From Acanthamoeba lenticulata (lineage: Eukaryota > Discosea > Longamoebia > Acanthamoebidae), in NCBI GenBank assembly GCA_002179805.1, contig NAVB01000691.1, forward strand, positions 1-28,983: a stretch of DNA of 28,983 bases, written 5' to 3'. A model generated the notes under the pieces. It was not told the DNA's origin. It did no database searches and saw nothing but the letters and a program-made list of their open reading frames with translations. Positions 9,250 to 20,685 of this stretch are shown one piece after another (the stretch's first letter is position 1; each line of letters begins with the position of its first letter). Both the position numbers and the translations under genes were made by a program.

Positions 9250-11576
9250 TTACGAGAGGCCGAGGATCTTGCCGCTCTCCGGGTCGAGATCGATCTCGTA
9301 GAACACGGGGCGCGTGGGCAGACCTGCACCGAGCGCAACGGGTCAGGGAGGGGGCACGTGCAAAAAGGCTCAGCGTCAAGCAACGTACCAGGCATGGTGC
9401 TCATGGTGCCCACCAGCGGGTAGATGAAGCCAGCGCCGACCGACGCCCTCACGTCGCGGATGTGGATCTTGAAGCCCGTGGGCGCGCCCTTGAGCTTCGG
9501 GTCCTGGCTGCTCGCGGCATAGAGGGAACATAAATCAATAAATATTGATCAAATTGAAATGAATAAATAATATCGAAAAACAAGAAGACGAGGACAAACC
9601 TGAGCGAGAGGTGAGTCTTGGACATGCAGATAGGCAGGTCACCGAAGCCCTGCTTCTCGTAGGTGGCCAGCTTCTTCTCAGCCTGCTCGCTGTAAGTGGC
9701 ACCCTCGCCTGCATGGGGATTAAAAAAATCAATAAATTCAGCCTAAATAATATTGTTTTTGTATTCAAAACAAGAATTGTTAAGAGAGAAGAAAAGGACG
9801 TACCGCCATACATCTTCTGGACGATGATGTCGATCTTCTCCTTGAGGCTGATGTTGAGCGGGTAGAGGAACTTGAAGTCGTTGGGCTTCTCGCACACCTC
9901 GACGACGCGCTTGGCCAGCTCGGCGATGCCAGCGCCGCCGTGGGCAAAGTGGGTGCACGGGTAGGCTCCGTCCGCGCCGGCCTCGAGCGCCTTGCGCACG
10001 ACGAGGTCGATCTCAGCGTCCGAGTCGGTGCCGAAGCGGTTGACCGCGACGACGACCGACACGCCAAACTCCTTCATGTTGGCGATGTGCTTGGCCAGGT
10101 TGCAGCAGCCCTTCTCCACGAGGTCCAGGTGCTCCTCGATGTACTCGCGCGGCAGCGGGTTGCCCGGCACGACGTTGGGGCCGCCGCCGTGCATCTTGAG
10201 GGCGCGGACGGTGGCGACGAGGACGGCGCAGTTGGGGATGAGGCCGCTGTAGCGGCACTTGATGTCCATGAACTTCTCGGCGCCAATGTCCGAGCCAAAG
10301 CCGGCCTCGGTGACGACGAAGCCGTCGGGGCCGACGAGCTTGAGGGCGATCTTGTCAGCGAGGATGGACGAGTTGCCGTGGGCGATGTTGGCAAACGGGC
10401 CGGCGTGGACAAAGACCGGGGTCTCCTCGAGGGTCTGCATGAGGGTCGGCATGACGGCGTCCTTCATGAGCACGGCCAGCGCGCCGGCCACGCCATAGTC
10501 GTCGGCGCAGATGGGCTCGCCCTTGGTGCTGCTGCCCACGACCATGCGCTGCAGGCGCTCGCGCATGTCGGCCACCGACGTCGTCAGGGCCAGGATGGCC
10601 ATGATCTCGCTGGCCACCGTCAGGTCGAATCCGGTCTCGCGGGTCTTGCCCTTCTCCTCGGGTCCGGTGCCGACCGTGACGCCGCGCAGGAAGCGATCGT
10701 TGGTGTCCACCACGCGGTTCCAGGTCAGCGTCGCCGGGTCGAGGTCGAGCCGCGCGAAGCGGGCGGCCTCCTCGGGCGTAAGCGCGTCCGGGTCGGTCTT
10801 GTCGATGCCCAGCCGCTTCAGCCGGCGGAGCATCGGCGGCGCAAACTCGCGCTTGCCGGTCTTGACGTCAGCCGGGCACAGGCGCTTGAACAGGGCCGAG
10901 TCGCTCTGCGTGGCCTCGTGGAAGCTGCGGGCGTCGATCGCCGCGGCTGCGCGCAGACAAGCAATGATCATGATAAGCTCACTGATGAAAAATAAAACGA
11001 TAAAAAGCAAAAAGGGCCGCCGTACCCATGAGGTTGTTGGCGGCGGTGATGGCGTGAATGTCGCCGGTGAGGTGGAGGTTGAACTCCTCCATGGGCACGA
11101 CCTGGGAGTAACCACCGCCCGCGGCGCCGCCCTTGATGCCAAAGGTGGGACCCTGGCTCGGCTGCCTGAGGCAGGCGAAGCACTTCTTGTCGAGGTGCGC
11201 GCCCAGGCTCTGAGCGAGACCCACGGTGGTGGTCGACTTGCCCTCGCCGAGCGGCGTGGGCGTGATGCCGGTCACGACAACGTACTTGCCATTCGGTTGA
11301 TCCTACATCACAAAATTAATTCTATTAATGACAATTCCGTGGCTGTGAAGTGGAGAAGTATTGGGTCTTCATCGAAACAGAATGTGGCTATGAGGTCTGT
11401 ACCTTCAGGCGGTCAATAACGGAGAGATGAACCTTGGCCTTGTGCTTGCCGTACAGATCGAGCTCGTCTTCGAGGATGCCAAGCTTATCAGCGAGCTGCT
11501 TCACGGGCACAGGCTCGACCGACTGCGCGATCTCGATGTCCGACGGAACAGGCGATTTGATTTGGAGCTTGCTCAT
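9250..11576 (-). CDS. FTHFS: Formate-tetrahydrofolate ligase (monofunctional)
   Basis: Six exons: 11576-11403, 11302-11026, 10946-9804, 9708-9600, 9507-9389 and 9323-9250, total 631 residues, close to plant monofunctional enzymes. It catalyses ATP-dependent formylation of tetrahydrofolate to 10-formyl-THF for purine and one-carbon metabolism. The nucleotide-binding loop [12 protein letters not shown] (residues 72-83) is intact, followed by [53 protein letters not shown] and the C-terminal [20 protein letters not shown]. No dehydrogenase/cyclohydrolase domain precedes it, so this is not the trifunctional animal/yeast form. The start at [18 protein letters not shown] is the first ATG; the same frame stays open, without an ATG, for another 165 bases upstream. 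Its divergent neighbour starts 280 bp away. Confidence 0.96.
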
Positions 11577-11856
11577 GGTGCGATGAAGATGAAGATGTCT
11601 CGCAAGAAGGATGACCGATCTTGGTGGGCTAACAACAGCAGAGGACAAACGACCCTCGATGCAGCGAAGCGATCTTCGAAAAGACGAATTCAAGGCGCAC
11701 AAGGACGAGGTCAGCGTAAAGGACCACAAGCTGAAACGCAAGAGTCACCACGTCGACACAAAAAAGGCGACTTTATCCAGGTTTTTAAAATACTAGAAAA
11801 ACAGCAAACAGAAAAGTACAAACAAAAGGACACATTTTCTGAGTTAGACATCACAG
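11577..11856. promoter_or_regulatory. Divergent promoter region between FTHFS and the 11857 gene
   Basis: These 280 bases hold the 5' leaders and promoters of both divergent genes. On the minus strand the FTHFS reading frame remains open to 11741, with an Arg/Ser-rich translation but no ATG. A TTTCAG at about 11728 (minus sense) could be an acceptor for an unseen upstream exon. Confidence 0.45.
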
Positions 11857-12465
11857 ATGGAGTCCCGGACAAACCGAGAATCCAACACAAGCGATGAGGT
11901 GCGGCTTGATTCTACAGCTGTCACTAATTGTTGGATCAACAAATTTTCTTTTTCTTTTTATTGAAATTCAATCAAATCTCAGGATAAAGGGACTCCTCTC
12001 GTGCGGATAGGCAGAGAGGGGTGGAAGGAACGTGCTGAAGAAGCCAAGGCACAGCGCGGGCAATCGCGGACCAAGCACAGGTACTCGCCCCTCCCCTCCC
12101 TCCTCGGAAGACGCCCGGCGCTCACGCCCAGCTTTACCACCAGGTGCGACGATCACGTGGAAGACCTCTTGACGACGATGATGGAAGACCGCAGCAAGTT
12201 CAGGCCGGCGTGGAGCGCCTTGTGGACGTGCCTGCGGTCAGAAAGAGGGTTCGTTTCGCGCGGTCGCGCCTGGCTTACTTCTCGCTCATGATCCGTGCGC
12301 AACAGGAAAGAGCCACCGCGCGTGTTGGACATCGACTACGATGAGCGCATGCGACTGCAGGTGCAGGCCGTGCGCGACAAGATCCAGCAACAGCGGAAAA
12401 AAGAGGCCACTTTTCGGGAGCAGCAGCAACGGGCGGAGGACGAGAACTCCACGACCTCGAGTTGA
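11857..12465 (+). CDS. Small charged, coiled-coil-like hypothetical protein, 134 aa
   Basis: Four exons: 11857-11898, 11983-12080, 12144-12248 and 12306-12465, with all phases agreeing (405 bases in total). The protein begins MESRTNRESNTSDE and has a basic helix (GWKERAEEAKAQRG). Its best-looking part is the C-terminus: PPRVLDIDYDERMRLQVQAV then RDKIQQQRKKEATFREQQQR, a long Gln/Arg/Glu helix likely to form a coiled coil. Exon 3 is the weakest: another frame of it also looks coding, but only the chosen frame joins both neighbours. No family is recognised and no targeting signal is seen. Confidence 0.62.
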
Positions 12466-12748
12466 ACACGCACGCACACACGCACACACAAACACACGCC
12501 CACCACAAATTCTTGACATACTTGGTTCCTTGCCTCTGTCGCTTTAGGTAATAAGCAAAAGGAAAAGAAAAAATGGTCTCTTTTCCTTCCTAAAAAGCGA
12601 CAGTGACCCGAACAATAAGTGGCCCCACAACACAAGGGGGCTGGAAGACAAGGAGGACGACGAGGAAGAGGGCCAGAGCGTGAAACACGTGTGTTTGGAG
12701 TGTGTGAGGCAGGGCTCGCAGAACAAGGCGGAGGATTAAGGTGTCAAG
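12466..12748. other. Intergenic spacer with CA-type microsatellite
   Basis: An imperfect CACG/CACA repeat occupies about 12467-12503, just after the preceding stop codon and so probably in its 3' UTR. The remainder should hold the promoter and leader of the giant gene at 12749. No gene is supported here. Confidence 0.6.
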
Positions 12749-15700
12749 ATGAGCATCTACGAGGTCGAAGTTCCCGATGTGGACCTGCCGACTCCTCCCA
12801 ATAGCCCCCGGCGGCCTGTCATTCTCGAGCCAAAGGGAGACGAGTTGGGCGACGAGAATGACAGTGACAGCTTCTCCGACGCGTCGAGCGACGACGATGA
12901 ACCGAGCGCCAAGTCTGAGGCCTCCCTGACCGCGCGGGAGCGGCGAGACCTACGATGGCAGAGACGCCACGCCCTTCGCGCCGCCACTGGTTTGACGGGC
13001 GCCATCAAACTTCTCGAGTCCCGTACGTTGCTTGTTTCTGCGTAATACCTCCTGGCATAGGTGGGCATCATGGCTGATGTATCGCGTAACATGACGATCT
13101 CTGTTTACAGAACCCCTGCTGGACTTCAACAAATGGTCGCTGTTGATGCAGAGCACCGTGGACAGCAAGCACAGTTCAGGCAACTACCACGAGTTCATCA
13201 CCATGCGCAGCGAGCCTCGCAAGCCACAGGTCGGCGCTTCGCTCAGGCCCAACACGAGCACCCACACGAGCCAAAAGGCGTCTGTTCTTGAAGCCAGCAC
13301 CAGCGCCAACAACAACACCACCACCAGCCCCGACTCGCTCAAGCCCAGTGGGGGCCTGCTCGTGCCCAAGCCAGCCTCAGAGCTGAGGCAAGAGATGTTG
13401 TCGTCCCACGGTGGCAAGAGAGGCCCGCCGTGCCCCGACAGCGTGTGGAACCAGCGCTTTCAGGAGCTCGTGTCGCTGCCCGACAGCGAAGGCAAGTTCC
13501 ACAAGCTGGGCTACTTGGCGCATGACTTTGAGCACGCGGCGGAAACCTACGGCAAGATCATCATCAGCGAGCGGTTCATGCCAGTGGCCGACAAGACCAT
13601 CAAGCCGATCGACCTGGGCGGCATCGCCGGTGGCGACAAGTTCATCACGCGCGGCATCTTATTCAAGGTTTGTCTTCGGACTGAGTCATCGATCGGCAGA
13701 TGCCGCTAACATGAACTCGTCGTGATCACAACAGTTTGCTGTCGACACGCAGATGACGAGCGGCATGTGGATGTACGGCAACGACACGCCGATGGACGGC
13801 TGCGCCATGAAAGCCGGTTCGGTGATGCCACGATCCACATGGATCCACCTCCCTTTGCCACTGCACGGGCTCACTCTTTATTTGTGCGACTCTGCAGCTG
13901 GACACGAGCTCCGAGCGCTGCAGCGCGTGGTGGATTCAGGCAACGCGATCGCCGAGGGCGTGGCTGTTCCTCTGGGTGAGTTTCTTCTTCTTCTTCTTCT
14001 TCTTCTTCCAATCCTCACCATCACTCCACACTGCTAATACGGCTTTTGGTGTTCGTGCAGTAACGTTGGTCGACTACAATGGCTTCCGGTTGATCGCCGT
14101 GTCGCTCCTGCCCGTGTCAAAACACACCATTTGTTACGGGTGCGTTTGGGCCGTTCGTTCTTGTGAGCGGCGCGGTCTCTGATGGCTTTGCCTCCTCGTC
14201 ATCGTCAGGTCGTGTGATGGCGGTAAGACGGTGTACGCGACGCATCCCAACTTCAACCGCCAGTTCGAGGCCATCTTCCGGCGGCTCAACCTCAAGCCCC
14301 ACCGCGTGGGCGATCACCTGATCCGCGGGCCAGGCGACATCGAGGGCCACTGGGCGCAGGACGAGAAGCTCTACCTCCTCGACTTTGCGCGCCTCTACCC
14401 GCCCGAGTCACCCCTGCTCGCCGCCGAGATCTTCCCCTCGGTGGGACACGAGCGGGTCGTCTTCTTCAAGATGCTGCGACCTGGTGCGGCTCGTCTCACG
14501 CGATGTTTGCTCAAAAGTGAACGCAAACTTCTCAGATTCTCACTTGGCCAACAGAGTTTGTGGGCACCTACGAGGTTCCGCTGTGCTCCGACGCCTTCAC
14601 GGCGTGGCTGCGACATGACCCCAACGCGTCCACTCACAACAACGAGGTGCGGCCACTTCGTCCTCTCAAGACGTTCGTCCCAAGATTGGTTCGTCCTCTC
14701 TGACCGGACGCCCACTTTATCAGGTCCATGAGGCCACGGCCAAGCTGTTGCGAGAGGTCATCCCCGACCTTGCGGCCGAGATCAACCTGCTGTCTCTGCG
14801 AGACCGGGAGCGATACCTGGACCTGCGAGATGTGCACAAGGGCAACATTCGCGTCATGCTCAAGCCCAACGGGAACGGCAAGCACCTGGTTCGTGTGCAT
14901 TCTCAGGCTGAGCGTGATGGTGTACCAGCGACTCACGACTCCTCCTGCGTACATGTGGCACAGAAATACACGGCCGTCACCACGGGGACTGACGTCACGT
15001 CGCTCCGCAAGCGGCTGCTGCACGTACTGCACCTCATGCACAGCCGCGGAATCAACATGCGGTACGGCTCGCCCGCGTGCCCGGCCCGTAGGGCCTCGGT
15101 GCTGGTCCTTCTCTCGCCCCTTCTCCAGTTGTCTCACACAAGCGTCCTCGGCCGCGCGGGGCAGGTACCTGGGAGAGCTGCGCCATCGCCTGACGCTGCA
15201 CAAGAAGCAGCACGACGACTACTGTATATACCGGAGCATGCTATACACCGAGGTGCGCCACCGCCAAGAGAGGCGCCTTGTCCTCCTCTCACGGTCGGCT
15301 GATCTTGTGCTTTTGGTCCATCGTCCAGATGGCCGCGCGTGTCTGTAAAAACATCATCCGCTGCCTCCTGCGAGGCAAAATGCACGAGTTGCGGGTGCCC
15401 TCGAGCGAGGCACGTCGCACACGCCCTTTGTCTGATACTTTGATTACTGCTGACCTTTTTGGAATTTTTTTTTGAACTTTTGTTAAACAATTATATTTTT
15501 TTTTTATTTTTGTCGTTGTTCTTGTTCAGCCGTACAAGCAACTCGTGTTGCGCCTCTTCAACTTGTTCTCGGGCCATGGCAGCGCTTCCCACAACTTTTG
15601 GACCGCTGAGGTGACCCAGCTCGAGGGCAGCCTCGAGTACCACATCCACAAGCTGAGCCAAGAGCTCCATAAAACCCAGCAGCAACCGCCACCTCCCCTG

Positions 15701-18700
15701 TCGGCCGAGCCCTTGTCCGCGACCGTGCCGCCAAAGACGAGACCGGTGCCCCCGCAGCGCTCGGTGTCGCCGTCGTTCCTCATCTCGCCCGCGCTGGTGG
15801 TCTCGCCCGCGGCTGATGGCAACACGCTCACCGTCAAGTCGAGCTGCGCCAGCGACGAGGTCTCCCCGCCGTCTTCCCCGCAGGAGCAGCACCGCACGCG
15901 GGCCCCCGTGGTGAAGGTGTCCGAGACGCGGGACAAGGCCAAGGGCAAGCCCGAGAAGCCGACCAACAAGGGGCGCGGCTACACCATGCAACGGCTGTTC
16001 AAGGACCGGCCTTCGATCAACGTCGAGTATGAAAAGCTGCATAACTTGGACAAGGTTTTTGCCAAGCGACTCATGCCCATGAAGTCCTGCCTCAGGTTCG
16101 TCTTGTTACTATTATTATTAATCTATTCTTTTGATATTTAAGAAAATATTTTATTTTATTTTATTTTAAAAAACAGAGTCAAGTTTGGAAACAACGCGTT
16201 AGAGGAGGCCGAGTGGACCTCGACCTCTCGCACGCAGCCGCTCTTCTTCCAGGGCCTCTTTTTCCGGTACCTTTCCAGCGCTGGCTCGCTTCCCCGATCG
16301 ATGACGGCCTAATGGCTTGGCTCATCCAACCTCCATCCTTCGTGGTGCATACCACACGCGCAGACGCCTGTGCGACATGTTGGGCATCGTGCTGGCCGAC
16401 GACCCCAAGATCTTTGACATCCTCAACGGCGATCCGCCCACGGCGGTGCCCAGCCCGTTCAAGTTCATGGAGCCTCACGTAGTGGACTTGCGCGCCCGCA
16501 TGAAGCCCATGCACTTGGTCGCGTCGTCCGAAGGTTCGTTCTTCTTCTTCTTCTTCTCGACACACGTGGGCTTTTGTGCCAACAACGCACGAATTGTGCA
16601 GGATTCGCGCTGCACATGAAGGGCGTCGACCTCTTCCAGCAGGTCAGAAACACCGTGCAGGAGGGCTTGAAGAGCGACCTCGAGAAGCGGCGCAAGATGG
16701 ACAATGTGCTGGCCGTGATGCGCTTTGCCAAGGACAAGCTCGGGGAGGCCGCGCGCCAGGTGCCCGACAGCTACAACACGCTCGTTTACCTGGGCAAGAC
16801 CGAGCACTGGCTCGCCCTCGAGGGCTACGCCCACCGCGAGGCCTTGGTGCGCTCCAACCGCGCCGGCTCGGATCTCCGCTCTTCGAGCGAGTCGGTACGT
16901 CGTCCTCAGCCCAGGGAGGTTCTGGTGGCAGTCCCGCTTGGCCCATCTCTGACAGAGTGATGGTCATCAGACCACCGTCGGGCAGACCGAGAAGGAGGTG
17001 TCGGCCCTTGTGTCGATGCAACACGAGCATTACCACTCGGCCGTCAAGCATCTCGAGCAAGCCCTCGGTGCGTCGCACCACCGATCAAAGCGTGGCCAAT
17101 CTTTTCACGTTTTTTTTTTTAAAAAAAAATCTTATAAAGCTTCTTCTCTGCGCGCAGAAATCAGGAAGCTGCGCTACCGCGCAGAGCTCTCGCGCTCCAC
17201 GAACATAACCGACGCCACAACGCCCCTCTCTAGCGAGGACCTGCAAGCCTCGCTGTTTCTCGCCCAAGTGCTCTGCGATTGGTCGGTGTCGCAAGCGGCT
17301 TCGTTAAAGGACACGATCCGCGCTGAGGTTCGTCGTTCTTTTATTTACTTATTTAACCTCTTTTTTAATTCTTTTGTAATTCTTTTGTAATATCTTTCTT
17401 TAAATCAAACAGAAACAAGACTCGCTATGGATGCGTGCATGGACCGAGTACAAGTACGTCGCCAAGCACGCCGACTGGAGCACGCTGAGGCCGGTCTTCT
17501 TGGCCGACATCAAGAACGTCATCGACCACAAAGTCGGCATCGACTCGGTACCGCCCTCTGCCCTGCGCCATGGCACGTCTTCTGGCTCAGCTCACGTCGA
17601 CCGCTCAGGCGATCACGGCGACGGCCGAGGACCCCGGCCAGCTGGTCATGGCCGTCATGAAGATCGAGCTCGTGATCGAGCAGGACCTGACCCAGCAGCG
17701 GCCCTCGTCTGGCGGGCTCGAGCTCGTCCTCGGGCCGCAGCCCGCCAGTGCCGGACCGGCCAAGTCTGCGTCGAGCAGCATCTCCACTTCGGGCAGCGAG
17801 TGGATGGCCTCGTCGGCCAACACCACACGCACGCGGCCTCTCCTCCAGGCCTCGCAAAAGCGCGGCCTGGCGCAGTCCCAGGGGGTGCAGTCGACGACAG
17901 CAACAGCGACGCAAACGCCGCCGTTGGCCTCATCCAAGTCGCTGTCGCAGCTCACGGAACGGCCGACCGCGACGGTGACGACGGCAGCTGCGGCCACAGG
18001 GGAGCAGCCCAGCGGTGTCCGCTTGAGCCCGGCCTTTGGGCCGATCACGCCATCGCGCCGGATGGCCCAGCACCAGGTCGTGTCGTCGGTCTCGTCGGCC
18101 TTTACCTCGGCCAACCCATCGCTGCAAATGAGCACCATCAACGCCGCCGTCCCGCCATCAGCCCTCCAGTCCTCGCAATCGTCGTCGTCGTCGATATCGT
18201 CCTCATCGTCCTCGTCTTCATCGCCGTCCTCGTCGTCGCCGTTCTCGGAGAGCTCGGGCGGCTTACGGCGGATCGAGCGCAGCCACAGCACAGGCGACTC
18301 TGAGCCGTTGCCCGACCGTACGACGCCGCAGATCGGATGGCGCAATTCGTACACGGTGGAGGAGATGCCGGCGAGGACGGCCGCGGCCGACGCCATCGCC
18401 AACCGTGAAAAGGCCATCGGCCTCTTGCCTCTGGCGCGGGCCGACCCGGCTCAGGCTGGCCCTGTGGCGGCCGTCAAGCCGCTCGGGGCCAGCGTGGAGC
18501 TCAAGCAGCGCACCAAGCCCGACGTCGTGATCCGGCGCGTCGTCACGCACGACCTGCTCAGCCGCCGGCGGATCGACGCGAACGCGGCCGACCCGGTCCA
18601 GCCCACGGCGACAACGACTACGTCGCCCGCCGCGGCCGCGCTTGCTGCGGACGAGGCCCAGACGGGGGCCGTCGGCGCCAGCGGAATCGAGCGGCTCGTC

Positions 18701-20515
18701 GCGACCGAGGAGGTCTGCTTGATGACCGCCGACGGGCGGTACCTGTGCGTGTCGCCTCTCGACGGGTCCATCTCGGTCCAGCCCTGCCTGCAGACCGCCG
18801 CCTGCTTTGTGCTCGAGTACGTGACCGACGTCCTGCGCGAGGGCGGCGCGCGCGGGGCCCCCGCCTCCCCCGCGCTGGCCGCCGCCGCGGCCGTCATCGC
18901 CGGAGCCGACGAAGCGACCTTCGCCTCGTCGTCATCATCATCGTCGTCGTCGTCGCCTAAGGCGTCGCGTGACGTCAAGCGGCTCTTGGGCATTCGCGTG
19001 GCCTACTCGGGGGCCTACCTGTGCACCGACGAGAACGGCCGCATCTCGGCCGAGAACATCATCCTGCGCAAGAACCACTTCCGCCGCTTCGGCCGCTGGG
19101 AATTTGTCGAAGAGGACCCGCCGCGCAGCGAGGCGCGGGACAAGGACGCGCGCAAAACGCGCAAGCGCCACAACCTGTGGGTGGGCAACCTGGTCCCGCC
19201 TGCGGCCGATCGCGCCGCGGGCGGCGGGGCCCCGGCGGTGGGCCACCCATCGGGCGGCGGGTCCGGCATCGCGGGCCTGGCGGGCTGGGCCGAGTGGGCC
19301 TCGTCGCCGTGGTCATCGTCTTCGTCGTCGTCGTCGTCATCGTTGTCGTCATCGTCGAGCGGCACCGAGCCCGCCTCGTCGGCGCCCGAGTTCACGGGCC
19401 TCCTCCGGCACACGAGCGGTGCCTTCCTGCGCTGCAAGACCAAGACCAGCCGGATCGTCGCCAGCAAGAAGCAGCCCGTAAGCGCCCGCAAGAATGTTAA
19501 CTATGTGTGGTCTGACTGCTCACAAACGCAAACACAAACACACAGTTGCAAACGTGGACGGTGCGGGCGCTGCAGAACAAGGTGCATCTGCGTGCGGCGA
19601 GCGAGCCCCGAGGCCACTTGTACTCCACGCCGGCGGGCCTTGTGAGCCTCACGGCCTCAAACCCCAAGGAGTCGAGCACGTGGTTCCTCCACGTCCTCCC
19701 GCCTCGCTCGTCCGGGCCGGGCGCGCACGCGACGACCGGCTCCACGACGCCGAGCAGTGGCCCGAGCGGCGGCGGCGGCAAGAAGACGCATGTGCACCAC
19801 GTCGCGATCCAGTCCTACTCGGTGCGTCCACGGAATGACGTGCTTGCTTTCCTCGCCGACTCACCTTTTGACGATGATGGCGACGCGCAGGGCACGTACC
19901 TGGGGCTGGACGATACGGGGAGCAACGTCTCGGCCACCCAGACTCGGCCCTTCCGGTGGAAGCTCGAGGAGATCCCCCTTGAAGACCCGCCGTCACTATC
20001 TTTATCGTCTTCATCCTCGTCCTCTTCCAACGTCTCGTTAAGTGCGTCCGGTCTCGCATCCTCTTCATCTGCTTCCTCTTCTTCTTCCTCGTCGTCCCCG
20101 CCTGCTTCAACGTCGTCGGCCAGCGAGGAAGACGCGTCGGGAGGGCGCTACTTTGGCTTGTCGGCCAAGGTGGCCAAGGACGAGGGCAAGAAGTACTGGC
20201 TCTGCTGCGCGAATGGGAAGCTCTCGCTGGTCGTCACCCCCGCGGGCTCGCCCTTCCTGAGCGCCTTCGTGACGAGCCCCACGTTTTTACTGTGGCTCTT
20301 CCGGTACGTCTTCCTGTTTCTTTTTATTTTTTTATAATATTAATAATTAATAATTCTTATTATTATCTTTGTACGAAAGGCCGTACAACATCAAGTGGAC
20401 GGACATGTTATCGCGGCTCTATGCACAGCTTGAGGCGCTTCACTCTAAGCGCGCCGCGATGGCCCTCTCGACTGGCATCTTCAAGGCCGACACATCCAAA
20501 GCTCGCGAAGTCTGA
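12749..20515 (+). CDS. Giant protein: CLU-like region, helical repeats, fascin-like beta-trefoils
   Basis: Twenty-one exons: 12749-13022, 13111-13667, 13735-13816, 13898-13975, 14061-14139, 14209-14483, 14555-14646, 14724-14888, 14964-15061, 15165-15252, 15329-15409, 15530-16095, 16177-16266, 16364-16533, 16602-16894, 16971-17067, 17158-17327, 17413-17547, 17609-19477, 19546-20303 and 20380-20515. Every phase agrees and the sum, 6153 bases, gives 2050 residues. Residues 200-620 match landmarks of the CLU (clustered mitochondria) family: ILFKFAVDTQ, AAGHELRALQ, VTLVDYNGFRLIAVSLLPV, YGSCDGGKTV, LYLLDFARLYPPES and GINMRYLGELR. Residues 900-1130 are helical and TPR-like (HYHSAVKHLEQALEIRKLRY). 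Ser/Thr/Pro-rich linkers follow. Residues 1490-2000 hold about six GRYLCVSPLDGSISVQ-type units, as in fascin/beta-trefoil proteins. CLU proteins act in mitochondrial distribution and mRNA binding; fascin-like trefoils often bind actin. A combined role is inference. Exon 11's donor is apparently GC. Confidence 0.85.
13981..14008 (+). repeat. TTC trinucleotide repeat in intron
   Basis: A run of TTC units begins a few bases after the GTGAGT donor at 13976, inside the fourth intron of the giant gene. It gives that intron an unusual 5'-proximal pyrimidine tract. A shorter TTC run occurs at about 16539-16557 in another intron of the same gene. Confidence 0.85.
16144..16170 (+). repeat. TTTTA pentanucleotide repeat in intron
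   Basis: Tandem TTTTA units lie just before the acceptor of the intron 16096-16176 in the giant gene. The same pentamer recurs at 28435-28460 in the UBXD8-like gene. Confidence 0.8.
17110..17129. repeat. T-run/A-run palindrome in intron
   Basis: Eleven T's followed directly by nine A's form a perfect self-complementary stretch inside the intron 17068-17157 of the giant gene. It could fold in the pre-mRNA, or be an assembly-sensitive homopolymer. Confidence 0.8.
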
Positions 20516-20518
20516 TGT

Positions 20519-20540
20519 ATTTTTTAAAGCTTTAAAAAAT
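20519..20540. terminator. 22-bp perfect palindrome just after the stop codon
   Basis: The 22 bases are exactly self-complementary around the GC centre of AAAGCTTT, flanked by T6 and A6 runs. They start four bases after the giant gene's TGA (20513-20515), in the 170-bp space shared with the convergent LEM2-type gene. A similar TTTTTAAAG occurs after the stop at 2820. A role in 3' end formation is inferred from position only. Confidence 0.45.
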
Positions 20541-20685
20541 GGATTAAAAAATATGATTCCACATACTTGGATTATATTTTAAACAAAACAACTTGTTGAA
20601 GAGGACGACCAGCATCCAATGCTGTCCTCTCCCACTCTTCTTCTCTCTTCCTTTGGCCACGCAAGGTGACCATGTCTTATCGCCA

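Noticed and set aside
9940..10995. Long plus-strand open frame (351 codons) across FTHFS
   Set aside because: It lies antisense to highly conserved FTHFS exon 3; GC-rich codons on one strand create open frames on the other. The product is low-complexity and matches nothing.
9250..11576. Bacterial transfer as the origin of FTHFS
   Set aside because: Five spliceosomal introns, host-like codon use and a plant-like length give no sign of recent transfer.
12341..12726. Minus-strand Cys/Val-rich open frames over the CA repeat
   Set aside because: They arise from the microsatellite and run antisense to the last exon of the 11857 gene.
17400..17620. A gene boundary separating the CLU part from the beta-trefoil part
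   Set aside because: A 61-base GT-AG intron (17548-17608) joins the frames exactly, and there is no stop, promoter-like spacer or credible new start. Transcript data could still overturn this.
17605..18417. Minus-strand open frame with Asp-rich product
   Set aside because: It is the complement of polyserine codons in the giant gene and shows no independent protein features.
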